From positions 1-50,813 of the forward strand of contig DASSWB010000046.1 in NCBI GenBank assembly GCA_035705495.1: a DNA stretch of 50,813 bases. Reading direction: 5' to 3'. Position numbers and translations under genes: made by a program. Origin of the DNA: DASSWB01 sp035705495 (lineage in GTDB: Bacteria; Bacteroidota; Bacteroidia; Flavobacteriales; Flavobacteriaceae). Shown piece after piece: positions 8,421 to 16,848 of the stretch; the stretch's first letter is position 1, and the number at the start of each line of letters is the position of its first letter. A model generated the notes under the pieces. That model was given only the letters and a program-made list of their open reading frames with translations, searched no databases and was not told the DNA's origin.

Positions 8421-9572
8421 ATGAAGAAATATTACGCCTCCATTCTAGCTTTGTTATTTTTCTCTATTTCAGGATATTCCCAAACCATTTACGAAACTAT
8501 AAATTCCAGGATCCTCAATGCAGAAAGAGAATTAAAAGTCCAATTGCCACGGAATTACACCAAAAATTCTGAAAAAAATTATCCTATTATTCTGGTGATG
8601 GACGGAGACTATCTTTTTGAACCCGTAGCCGGAAATGTCGATTATTTTTCCTACTGGGAAGAAATGCCAGAAGCAATTGTTGTCGGAATTAATCACAACG
8701 GAAAGCGGGAAGACGATACCACCTATGGGTACAACAATTTTTTACCAGCCGATCAAGGAGCTGATTTCTTCGAATTTATTGCTACGGAATTAATGCCTTT
8801 CCTTTCCGAAAATTATCGAACTGTGAAATTCTCGATTATTGTAGGTCACGATATCACTGCTAACTTCATCAATTATTATTTACTGAAAGAAAATCCCATT
8901 TTTAACGGTTACATTAATTTAAGTCCGGATTATGCCAATCAAATGGCGGATAGAATTCATAACCGTCTCTCTTCCATCAACAAAAAAATATGGTTTTACC
9001 AAGCCACTGGCACAAATGACATAAAATCCATTCAGGAAGGCGTAATTTCATTGGATAATCGATTAAAAGAAATAAACAGAAATAACATTTTTTATTCTTC
9101 GGATAATTTCGCGGACCAATCACATTATTCTTTGGTAGGAAACGCCATTCCGAAGGCTTTTGAAGATTTTTTCAGCTTCTTCCGACCAATTAGTAAAAAG
9201 GAATATGATGAAGTCATTCTTCCTTTGGAAACTTCCGCTTACGATTATTTGGTTGAAAAATACGACGTCATCGAGAATCTTTTCGGATTGGGGAAAACAA
9301 TTAGAGTGAACGATTTTTTAGCGATTGCGGCAGCTTTAGAAAAGAAAAAAAACTGGGAGGAATTGGAAAAATTGGGTAAGCTCGCACGAAAAGAATATCC
9401 AAACACGATGTTGGGGAATTATTATTTAGCCAGGGCTTATGAAGAATCCGGCGAGCCAAAAAAAGCAATGAAAACATATCAGAATGCTTTTATTCTTGAA
9501 GAAGTCGCCTTTCTCACCAAAGATCTTATGCTTGAAAAAACCGAAAAAATAAAAGCCGATTTCGGTTATTGA
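8421..9572 (+). CDS. Secreted esterase-fold alpha/beta hydrolase with TPR-like tail, probably lacking the nucleophile Ser
   Basis: The 383-residue protein has a signal peptide (cut after about residue 20, GYSQ) and is probably periplasmic. Residues about 30-270 follow the putative esterase family (PF00756, enterochelin-esterase-like): LKVQLPRNYTKN, YPIILVMDGDYLF, and the elbow region SIIVGHDITANF. At the elbow, where active members read GHSxGG, this protein has Gly142-His143-Asp144, so the catalytic Ser is replaced by Asp. Residues about 295-383 form helical repeats resembling TPR (NYYLARAYEESGEPKKAMKTYQNAF). It lies 21 bases after the flippase-like gene and 3 bases before radA. It may be a binding protein or use altered chemistry; no activity should be assumed. 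Confidence 0.75.
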   Translation: MKKYYASILALLFFSISGYSQTIYETINSRILNAERELKVQLPRNYTKNSEKNYPIILVMDGDYLFEPVAGNVDYFSYWEEMPEAIVVGINHNGKREDDTTYGYNNFLPADQGADFFEFIATELMPFLSENYRTVKFSIIVGHDITANFINYYLLKENPIFNGYINLSPDYANQMADRIHNRLSSINKKIWFYQATGTNDIKSIQEGVISLDNRLKEINRNNIFYSSDNFADQSHYSLVGNAIPKAFEDFFSFFRPISKKEYDEVILPLETSAYDYLVEKYDVIENLFGLGKTIRVNDFLAIAAALEKKKNWEELEKLGKLARKEYPNTMLGNYYLARAYEESGEPKKAMKTYQNAFILEEVAFLTKDLMLEKTEKIKADFGY

Positions 9573-9575
9573 TTT

Positions 9576-10940
9576 ATGGCCAAAACCAAAACCACGTATT
9601 TCTGCCAAAACTGCGGCGCGCAGCATTCAAAATGGCAAGGCCAATGTAATTCCTGCAAAGAATGGAATACTTTAGTTGAAGAAGTTGTACAAAAAACCGA
9701 TCCCAAAGATTGGAAATCGCCTGAAACAACTTTGGTAAAACGAACTCCCAAACCGCTGCGTCTAAACGAGATTGAAGTAATAGACGAAGCAAGAATCAAC
9801 ACAAAAAACAATGAACTGAACAGGGTTTTGGGAGGCGGAATTGTCCCGGGATCTTTAATTTTACTTGGTGGAGAACCGGGTATTGGAAAAAGTACACTTT
9901 TACTGCAAATCTCTCTTTTTTTAGATTATAAAACGCTTTATGTTTCAGGTGAAGAAAGCATGCAACAGATAAAAATGCGCGCGGAACGCATCAACAAAAA
10001 TTCCTCTAATTGTTACATTCTTACCGAAACAAAAACGCAAAATATTTTTAAGCAAATAGAAAGTTTACAACCTCAGGTGGTTGTGATCGATTCTATTCAA
10101 ACATTGCACAGCGATTATATTGAAAGTAGTCCGGGAAGTATTTCCCAAATTCGGGAATGTACAGCGGAGCTTATAAAATTTGCTAAAGAAACTGGAACTC
10201 CGGTAATTTTAATCGGTCATATTACCAAGGAAGGAAGCATTGCAGGACCTAAAGTTTTGGAACACATGGTCGATACGGTTTTGCAATTTGAAGGAGATCG
10301 CAATCATGTGTATCGGATTTTAAGGGCGAACAAAAACAGGTTTGGTTCCACCAATGAACTCGGAATTTATGAAATGCAAGGCAGCGGATTGAGAGAAGTC
10401 GAAAATCCGTCGGAAATTTTGATTTCAAAAAATGACGAAGACTTAAGTGGAACTGCCATTGCCGCCGCGTTGGAAGGCATGCGGCCGCTCATGATTGAAG
10501 TTCAAGCGTTAGTGAGTTCCGCAGTTTATGGAACACCTCAACGTTCTTCCACGGGTTATAATTTGAAGCGGCTCAACATGCTTCTGGCGGTTCTGGAAAA
10601 AAGAGCGGGCTTTAGATTGGGTGCAAAAGATGTTTTTCTGAATATTACCGGTGGTATTTCAATTGATGACCCTGCATTGGATTTGGCCGTTATTGCTTCT
10701 ATTCTTTCTTCAAATGAAGATATTGCCATTTCAAAGGATATTTGTTTTGCAGCGGAAATTGGATTGGCTGGAGAAGTAAGACCGGTAACACGAATCGAGC
10801 AACGAATTTTAGAAGCTGAAAAATTAGGTTTCGCGACAATAATGATTTCCAAGCACGTAAAAATACCCGCTGGAAATTATACGATCAAAGTTCAGAAAGT
10901 TTCCCGAATTGAAGAAGTGGTGGAATATCTTTTCGGATAA
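9576..10940 (+). CDS. radA: DNA repair protein RadA (Sms)
   Basis: RadA is a RecA-like, DnaB-like helicase that helps process recombination intermediates by branch migration. The 454 residues show all expected parts: an N-terminal zinc finger (Cys10, Cys13, Cys24, Cys27), the Walker A motif GGEPGIGKST with Lys105, Walker B within VVVIDSIQTL, the RadA-specific KNRFG motif at 253-257, and a C-terminal Lon-protease-like domain (about 285-450; GGISIDDPALDLAVIASILSS). The gene starts 3 bases after the hydrolase stop and ends the panC operon. A GC-rich hairpin-like element follows. Confidence 0.97.
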   Translation: MAKTKTTYFCQNCGAQHSKWQGQCNSCKEWNTLVEEVVQKTDPKDWKSPETTLVKRTPKPLRLNEIEVIDEARINTKNNELNRVLGGGIVPGSLILLGGEPGIGKSTLLLQISLFLDYKTLYVSGEESMQQIKMRAERINKNSSNCYILTETKTQNIFKQIESLQPQVVVIDSIQTLHSDYIESSPGSISQIRECTAELIKFAKETGTPVILIGHITKEGSIAGPKVLEHMVDTVLQFEGDRNHVYRILRANKNRFGSTNELGIYEMQGSGLREVENPSEILISKNDEDLSGTAIAAALEGMRPLMIEVQALVSSAVYGTPQRSSTGYNLKRLNMLLAVLEKRAGFRLGAKDVFLNITGGISIDDPALDLAVIASILSSNEDIAISKDICFAAEIGLAGEVRPVTRIEQRILEAEKLGFATIMISKHVKIPAGNYTIKVQKVSRIEEVVEYLFG

Positions 10941-10942
10941 AA

Positions 10943-10980
10943 GAAGCCCTCACCCCCGCCTCTTGCCAAGGGAGAGGAGC
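10943..10980. repeat. GC-rich REP-like palindromic element after radA
   Basis: The segment contains CCCTCACCCCCGCC followed by an imperfect hairpin pairing CCTCTTGCC with GGGAGAGG. It is markedly more GC-rich than its surroundings and lies between the radA stop and the convergent OmpA gene. It resembles the interspersed palindromic units with a CCCTCACCC...GGGAGAGG pattern that I know from other bacterial genomes. It could also serve as a terminator, though no T-run follows. Confidence 0.45.
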
Positions 10981-10993
10981 TTACTATTTCTAC

Positions 10994-11962
10994 TTAATTT
11001 TCTTCGTTCAGAAGTTTCGTCACCTCGTCAAGCTTCGGCGTAAGAATAACTTCAATTCTTCGGTTTTTTGCTTTTCCTTCCGCAGTATCATTGCTCGCAA
11101 TAGGTGCAAATTCGCCTCTTCCTGCAGCAGTTAAATTCTGCGGATCAATATTTTCATTTTCTCTTAATATATTTACAATCGCCGTTGCACGTTTTGTAGA
11201 AAGATCCCAGTTATTGGTCAAGGCACCACTTCCGTTGTAGGGAACATTATCTGTATGACCTTCTATCAAAACAGCGATATCTGGATTTTGAGCAAGTACC
11301 GCGCCTAATTGCTGAACCGCTTTTCTTCCTTCAGAACCTACGGCCCAACTTCCGGAATTGAACAATAATTTGTTTTCCATGGAAACATATACCTTTCCAT
11401 CTCGTTGTTCAACGGTCAAACCTTTGCCTTCAAATTGCATTAATGCTTTTGAAATTGCTTCTTTCAACGCGTTCATTTTAGCATCTTTTGCTGCAATAAC
11501 ACTTTCAAGTTCATTCACTCTATTTGATCTGGCTTCCAAATCTTTTTGAAGTTGTTCCAGTCTTTTTCTTTCTTCGGACAAGGCTTGTTCCTTTGTTTCA
11601 AGTTCTGCCAATAATTCCCTGTTTCTAGCGGAATTTTCAGCAATTGCCGAAGAACTGTTTGCTTCCAGCGCTTCATACGATTTTTTCAAATTGTCATAAT
11701 TGCTCTTTGTACTTGCATAGGCGCTGCGCAAGGAATCTCTTTCAGCAACAGCAGCATTATAATCGGCTTGAAGTTGATCTAAATCTTTTTCGTATTGTTC
11801 ACTTGTACTCTTGTATTGTGCAAGATCATCAGCCAATTCCCGGTTTTCGCGTTTTACATCAGCATATTTACTTTCTAAATCTTTGTAAACTTTTGACGAC
11901 ACACAGGATGTGGAAATTAATACAGTACTCATCACTGCCGATAATAATATTCTTTTGTACAT
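10994..11962 (-). CDS. OmpA-family lipoprotein with coiled coil
   Basis: The 322-residue protein has a lipobox ending at Cys20 (STSC), a long heptad-rich coiled coil at about 25-185, and a C-terminal OmpA-like peptidoglycan-binding domain at about 205-315. That domain shows LIEGHTDNVPY, the NWDLSTKRATAIVNIL helix and the final KNRRIEVIL strand with the two Arg typical of the family. It probably tethers the outer membrane to peptidoglycan, with the coiled coil as spacer. It starts 16 bases after the exodeoxyribonuclease III gene on the same strand, so they may share a transcript, although no functional link is evident. Confidence 0.9.
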   Translation of the reverse strand: MYKRILLSAVMSTVLISTSCVSSKVYKDLESKYADVKRENRELADDLAQYKSTSEQYEKDLDQLQADYNAAVAERDSLRSAYASTKSNYDNLKKSYEALEANSSSAIAENSARNRELLAELETKEQALSEERKRLEQLQKDLEARSNRVNELESVIAAKDAKMNALKEAISKALMQFEGKGLTVEQRDGKVYVSMENKLLFNSGSWAVGSEGRKAVQQLGAVLAQNPDIAVLIEGHTDNVPYNGSGALTNNWDLSTKRATAIVNILRENENIDPQNLTAAGRGEFAPIASNDTAEGKAKNRRIEVILTPKLDEVTKLLNEEN

Positions 11963-11978
11963 TTTTAAACGCTTTAAG

Positions 11979-12743
11979 TTAAATTTCTAATTTTAAAAAA
12001 ACCGGGCAATGGTCACTATGCATTGCATCTTTCAATATAACGGCTCTTTTTATTTTTTCTTTCATGGGTTCAGAAACTAAAAGATAATCCAATCTCCATC
12101 CCTTGTTTCTTTGCCGAGCACCGGCGCGATAGCTCCACCAGGAGTAATTCTCTCCATCTTTGTTTAAATGCCGAAAAGAATCGATGAAGCCACTATTGAT
12201 AAAACCACCGAGCCATTTTCTTTCTTCAGGCAAAAACCCAGAAGTATTTTGAAGTCTTATTGGATCATGAATATCTATCGCTTCATGACAGATATTGTAG
12301 TCTCCACAAATCACCAGATTCGGAATTTCTTTTTTCAGCTGATTTACATACTCCTGAAAATCGGCCATAAAAGTATATTTATGAGGTAGTCTGGCAATGT
12401 TTGTGGCGGAAGGCAAATACAAACTAATAACCGAGAAAGTTTCGAAATCCGCGCGAATCACCCTGCCCTCAAAATCCATATATTCAATGCCGGTTCCGTA
12501 CACCACATTTTTTGGTTCCGTTTTGCTTAATATCGCTACTCCGCTATATCCTTTTTTTTCCGCAGAAAACCAATAATGATAAGGATAGCCTGCTTTTTCG
12601 AATTCAGTAAGATCCAATTGATCGGGATGTGCCTTGGTTTCTTGAATACAAACCACATCGGGATTTGCCTGTTGCAACCAATCCAGAAAACCTTTTTTTA
12701 TTGCAGCCCGTATTCCGTTTACGTTGTAAGAGATAATCTCCAT
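11979..12743 (-). CDS. xth: Exodeoxyribonuclease III (AP endonuclease)
   Basis: This cytoplasmic DNA repair enzyme cuts 5' to abasic sites and has 3' phosphoesterase activity. The start is the ATG at 12743, giving 254 residues beginning MEIISYNVNGIRAAI, the canonical N-terminus of the ExoIII/ExoA family. The seven extra codons upstream to 12764 run into the -7 box and are rejected. Catalytic motifs are present: NVNG (metal ligand Asn), CIQETKAH (Glu), GDYNICH (Asp-Asn pair) and the closing SDHCPV (Asp-His). All key residues are intact, so it should be active. Confidence 0.95.
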   Translation of the reverse strand: MEIISYNVNGIRAAIKKGFLDWLQQANPDVVCIQETKAHPDQLDLTEFEKAGYPYHYWFSAEKKGYSGVAILSKTEPKNVVYGTGIEYMDFEGRVIRADFETFSVISLYLPSATNIARLPHKYTFMADFQEYVNQLKKEIPNLVICGDYNICHEAIDIHDPIRLQNTSGFLPEERKWLGGFINSGFIDSFRHLNKDGENYSWWSYRAGARQRNKGWRLDYLLVSEPMKEKIKRAVILKDAMHSDHCPVFLKLEI

Positions 12744-12761
12744 TCTATTACTTTTGAAGAC

Positions 12762-12769
12762 CAAAAATA
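12762..12769 (-). promoter_or_regulatory. -7 box for xth
   Basis: The minus strand reads TATTTTTG, matching TAnnTTTG, with a CTG 19 bases further upstream as a partial -33 element. It lies 19 bases before the ATG at 12743 and overlaps the alternative longer start at 12764, which it therefore argues against. Confidence 0.55.
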
Positions 12770-12856
12770 ATATTTAACACTGAAAGTACAGGATTAATAA
12801 CATTAAAAAACCAAGGGGTTTTAAAATAATTATTAAAAGGTTTAGTTTTACCCACA

Positions 12857-15800
12857 ATGCGCATTCTTTTCGTCCTTATTTTCTTTATTGCCTGTGCTGC
12901 GTCGGCACAAATAAGCAATACAAATTACCATACAAAAAAAGTAAGGGTACAGGATAGCATTTCCATAGATTCGGTGAGTATAAACCCTTCGTTTTTTATG
13001 GTTCTGGACGTTCAGGGAGAGGAAATTGATAGCAGTTTTTACAAAATAGATTTTGTGAAATCCGAATTTTACATTTTAAAAAAAGAGGAGATTACCGCGG
13101 ATTCACTTCTTATTAAATACCGACGATATCCGGATTTTCTGACCAAAAAATATTTTCAGCTTGATGAAAAAATCATTGTCCAAGACAATAAAAGCATGAA
13201 CCGTCTTTACCAACTAAGTGTTCCCAATAAACCAAAAACTTTTGTGCCTTTTGAAGGTTTGAACACAAGCGGAAGTATCACTAGGGGTGTAACAATTGGA
13301 AACAACCAGAATTCGGTTTTGGATTCGGAATTGGATCTCCAGATTTCCGGGAAACTGAGTGAAAAAGTTGGCCTCCGCGCTTCCATACAAGATGCGAATG
13401 TCCCGCTACAGGAGGGCGGTTATTCCCAAAATATTGAAGAATTTGATCAAGTTTTTATTGAATTGTTCAGTAAAAACTGGAACATTAGAGCCGGAGATGT
13501 TGATTTAGTTCAGGAACAATCCTATTTCGCTTCTTTCAGAAAGAAAGTGCAAGGTGTTTCTTTAAGTGCAAATTTATCCGCAGAAAAAGATTATGAAACA
13601 CAAGCCTTTGTTTCGGGGGCGTTGGTAAAAGGGGTTTTTGCCAGAAGTGAATTTCTGGGGAGAGAGGGAAATCAAGGTCCGTATAAACTGACAGGACCAA
13701 ACGGCGAACTTTATGTTTTGATTGTTTCGGGAAGTGAAACCGTTTATGTGAACGGAATCCCGCTTCAGCGTGGGGAATCGGAAGATTATATTATCGATTA
13801 TAATTCGGGTGAAATAATTTTTAATGCGACTTTTCCCATCACTTCAGAAATGAGGATTATCGTCGAATACCAATACAGTGAAAGACGTTACAACAGAATA
13901 ATTGCGACCGCTGGCGGAGTTTTTAAAAACGAAAAACTTGAAATTGGAACTTTTGTTTATTCGGAATCTGACGCCAAAAACCAGCCTTTACAACAAAATC
14001 TTTCATCCGAACAGGTTGGAATTTTGCAGGAGGCTGGTGATAATCCCGAGCAAATGATAGCACCTTCTGCAGTTCCGAGCGAATTTTCACAAAACAGGAC
14101 ACTTTACCGAAAGGAAATCATCAATGGCACTGAAGTTTTCGTTTATTCCACAAATCCGGAAGACGAATTGTTTACCGTTAAATTTAGTTTGGTGGGAGAA
14201 AACACGGGGAATTATGTTTTAAGCAATGCTTCGGCTATTCAGAAAATTTATGAATATGTTCCGCCGATAAATGGTGTTCTTCAGGGGAATTATGAGCCCG
14301 TAACACAATTGTATGCACCAACCCGATTGCAAATCGCCATGGTCAACGGGAATTATAATCCGACGGAAAAGACAGAAATAGAATTTGAAATCGCGGGAAG
14401 CAAAAACGACGAAAACCTATTTTCCTCACTTGGCGATGAAAACAATACAGGATTTGCGACCCGTATTGCCGGTAAACAGGTTTTTTTGAATTTAAAAAAT
14501 TCGTGGTTACTGCAAGGAAAGGCAAGCGTCGATTATGTTCAGGATACTTATAGAAATGTTGAAGGACTTTATAATGTAGAGTTTGAGCGGGATTGGAACC
14601 TAATTTTCCCCCAAGGAAACCAGATTTTGGCCAATACGGGAATCGAAGTTATTAATCCTGAGGTGGGAAATGCATTTTACAATTTTCAACTTCTTGAATA
14701 TTCAGAAAATTTTAATGGGAAACGCCACGAAATCTTTTCGGCTTTAAACTTCGGAAAATGGCAAACACGATTGAATGCCAGTTACATGAACAGTGAAAGT
14801 GAAGTTTTAGAATCGGGTTTTACCAGAATCAACAGTTCCGTGGTGAAAGATTTTGATGCTAAATGGATTGGGGCAAAGTTTTCTATGGAAGAAAATATTC
14901 AAAAAGAAACAAGCACGGAAGCCTTAACGGGCAACAGCCAATCTTTTAAGAAATACGAAATTTTTACAGGGATTGGAGACAGCACAAATGTTTTTGCTGA
15001 AGTCGGATACCGCTACAGAGTGAACGATAGTTTGAGAAATAATCATTTGCAACGCGTGAGCAATTCCAACACTTTTTATGTAGAATCGACCGTTCTTAAC
15101 AATGAAAAATCGAATTTATCGGTTTTTATCAATTACAGAAAATTGAATAATTTGGAAGAAGACACTCAAGACGATCAGTCATTGAATTCCCGAATTCTTT
15201 ACAATCGGTCCCTCTTTAATAAAATCGTTCAATTAAACACGGTTTACGAAACCAACAGCGGGTCTTTGGCCCAGCAGGAATTCACCTATCTTGAAGTCGA
15301 ACCGGGAGAAGGATTTTACACTTGGAACGATTACAACAACAATGGCATTCAAGAACTCGAGGAATTTGAGACTGCCAGTTTTCAAGATGAAGCCGATTTT
15401 GTGCGGATTTTACTTCCCAACCAAATTTATTTGAGTACACATCAAAATAAGTTGAGCCAGATACTGACCTTAAATTTTGAGCAATGGAGCGCGGAAGAAC
15501 GAACCAGAAAATTTTTGTCGCATTTTTACAACCAGAGTTCGTATGTAATTGATAGAAAGACGCTTCGGGACGGAAATAGTTTCAATTTTAATCCTTTTAA
15601 ATCCGAAGAAAACGAATTGGGACTGAATTTGAATTTTCGGAATACGCTGTTTTTTAATCGTGGAAAACAAGATTTTACAACTTCTTACAGTTTTATATTT
15701 TCAGAAACAAAAAATTTACTTTCCACTGGTTTACAAGAGAATGCAATCCGAAGCCATCAAATCAATTTCAACCACAAAGTTCAGGAAAGCTGGATTCTAG

Positions 15801-16267
15801 GTTTTAAGAACGAATATACCGGAAAGCGAAATAATTCGGAAAATTTCATGAACCGAAATTATAGGATAAACCAAGTGATGGTGAATCCTGAGATTTCCTA
15901 TTTGATTACCGAGAATAGTAGGGTAAAAGTATTCTATGAATTTCAGAAACAAAAAAACGAATTGGCAAATTTTGAAAAGTTAGAGCAGCAAAAAGCTGGT
16001 TTTTCTTTCGCTTTCGCCAATGGAGAAAAATTTTCTGTCAGTGGGGAAGCCAATTATATTTTTAATGCTTTTGAAGGCAATCCTTTTTCACCAGTTGCGT
16101 ATCAAATGTTGGAAGGACTTCAGCCCGAAAAGAATTTTACTTGGAATATAATTGCGCAAAAAAAGCTGACGGATTATTTAAATCTCAACTTCTCTTACTT
16201 CGGCAGAAAAAGCGAAAATTCCTATACCATACATACCGGAAGCATGGAATTGCGAGCCTATTTTTAA
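12857..16267 (+). CDS. Large outer-membrane beta-barrel protein of unknown function
   Basis: The 1136-residue protein has a signal peptide (cut near CAASAQ, residue 18) and ends in a Phe after alternating polar and hydrophobic residues, as outer-membrane barrels do. The N-terminal third has beta-rich segments, including GLNTSGSITRGVTIGNNQNS and RNWNIRAGDVDL-like strands, that I associate with a conserved Bacteroidetes outer-membrane family; the style recalls the T9SS translocon protein SprA, but at under half its length this is not SprA. The second half is a run of amphipathic strands rich in aromatic residues and Asn. Residues 825-836 (DYNNNGIQELEE) resemble an EF-hand calcium loop. There is no TonB-receptor plug. 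Function is unknown; a channel or export role is possible. Confidence 0.7.
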   Translation: MRILFVLIFFIACAASAQISNTNYHTKKVRVQDSISIDSVSINPSFFMVLDVQGEEIDSSFYKIDFVKSEFYILKKEEITADSLLIKYRRYPDFLTKKYFQLDEKIIVQDNKSMNRLYQLSVPNKPKTFVPFEGLNTSGSITRGVTIGNNQNSVLDSELDLQISGKLSEKVGLRASIQDANVPLQEGGYSQNIEEFDQVFIELFSKNWNIRAGDVDLVQEQSYFASFRKKVQGVSLSANLSAEKDYETQAFVSGALVKGVFARSEFLGREGNQGPYKLTGPNGELYVLIVSGSETVYVNGIPLQRGESEDYIIDYNSGEIIFNATFPITSEMRIIVEYQYSERRYNRIIATAGGVFKNEKLEIGTFVYSESDAKNQPLQQNLSSEQVGILQEAGDNPEQMIAPSAVPSEFSQNRTLYRKEIINGTEVFVYSTNPEDELFTVKFSLVGENTGNYVLSNASAIQKIYEYVPPINGVLQGNYEPVTQLYAPTRLQIAMVNGNYNPTEKTEIEFEIAGSKNDENLFSSLGDENNTGFATRIAGKQVFLNLKNSWLLQGKASVDYVQDTYRNVEGLYNVEFERDWNLIFPQGNQILANTGIEVINPEVGNAFYNFQLLEYSENFNGKRHEIFSALNFGKWQTRLNASYMNSESEVLESGFTRINSSVVKDFDAKWIGAKFSMEENIQKETSTEALTGNSQSFKKYEIFTGIGDSTNVFAEVGYRYRVNDSLRNNHLQRVSNSNTFYVESTVLNNEKSNLSVFINYRKLNNLEEDTQDDQSLNSRILYNRSLFNKIVQLNTVYETNSGSLAQQEFTYLEVEPGEGFYTWNDYNNNGIQELEEFETASFQDEADFVRILLPNQIYLSTHQNKLSQILTLNFEQWSAEERTRKFLSHFYNQSSYVIDRKTLRDGNSFNFNPFKSEENELGLNLNFRNTLFFNRGKQDFTTSYSFIFSETKNLLSTGLQENAIRSHQINFNHKVQESWILGFKNEYTGKRNNSENFMNRNYRINQVMVNPEISYLITENSRVKVFYEFQKQKNELANFEKLEQQKAGFSFAFANGEKFSVSGEANYIFNAFEGNPFSPVAYQMLEGLQPEKNFTWNIIAQKKLTDYLNLNFSYFGRKSENSYTIHTGSMELRAYF

Positions 16268-16316
16268 TTGATAACAGATAATTGTATAACTTGTACTAAA
16301 TTTTAAAAACAAAAAA

Positions 16317-16787
16317 ATGAACATTAAATATTTTATAATCGCCATAACGATGTTAGGCGTAAGCTGCAAAAGCTCGGATAATCAGGAAAATTTGGACAAA
16401 ACCAATTATGAACAGGAGAAAAACGATCTAAATTCTCAGCAATCGGAAATTTTATCTGTCGAAATTGCCGCGATAACCCGTGGACACAGGGAGAACATTT
16501 CAATTACTCCTGAAAAAATGGAATTTTACAGCACTCAGGAAAAATTAACCAAAGAAATAGATAAAAAAGAATGGGAAAATCTTATTTCCGAAATTAATGC
16601 AGTTGGTTTAGAGACGATTCCAAGTTACAAGGCTCCGACAGAAAAAAGGTTATATGATGGGGATTTGGCCACAACATTAACAATTAAAACGAAAGATGCT
16701 ACTTATCAGTCCCAAACATTCGATAAAAAAACGCCGCCAAAAGAACTAGTGGAAATAGTAAATACAGTATACGGATTCAAAGAATAA
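16317..16787 (+). CDS. Small lipoprotein of unknown function
   Basis: The 156-residue protein has a short signal peptide with a lipobox ending at Cys17 (LGVSC). A polar, Lys- and Glu-rich linker follows, then a compact alpha/beta segment (about 50-156; EIAAITRGHRENISITPEKM and later LATTLTIKTKDATYQSQ). I do not recognise a named family. It lies 49 bases after the large outer-membrane protein on the same strand and is followed by a terminator, so the two may be one transcript. Confidence 0.75.
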   Translation: MNIKYFIIAITMLGVSCKSSDNQENLDKTNYEQEKNDLNSQQSEILSVEIAAITRGHRENISITPEKMEFYSTQEKLTKEIDKKEWENLISEINAVGLETIPSYKAPTEKRLYDGDLATTLTIKTKDATYQSQTFDKKTPPKELVEIVNTVYGFKE

Positions 16788-16807
16788 ATTTTAAGTTCAG
16801 ATCAAAA

Positions 16808-16831
16808 AAAACCCTCCAACTGGAGGGTTTT
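16808..16831. terminator. Bidirectional rho-independent terminator
   Basis: AAAACCCTCC pairs with GGAGGGTTTT around a four-base loop, with A-runs and T-runs on either side. It lies between the convergent lipoprotein and metalloprotease genes and can serve both. Confidence 0.85.
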
Positions 16832-16848
16832 CCTTTTAAAAAGATTTA

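Noticed and set aside
11644..11982. 112-codon plus-strand frame
   Set aside because: Antisense to the coiled-coil part of the OmpA lipoprotein; codon pattern follows the real gene.
12807..12824. Short hairpin AAAACC/GGTTTT between xth and the large outer-membrane gene
   Set aside because: A six-base AT-rich stem in a divergent promoter region has no gene end to terminate and is within chance expectation.
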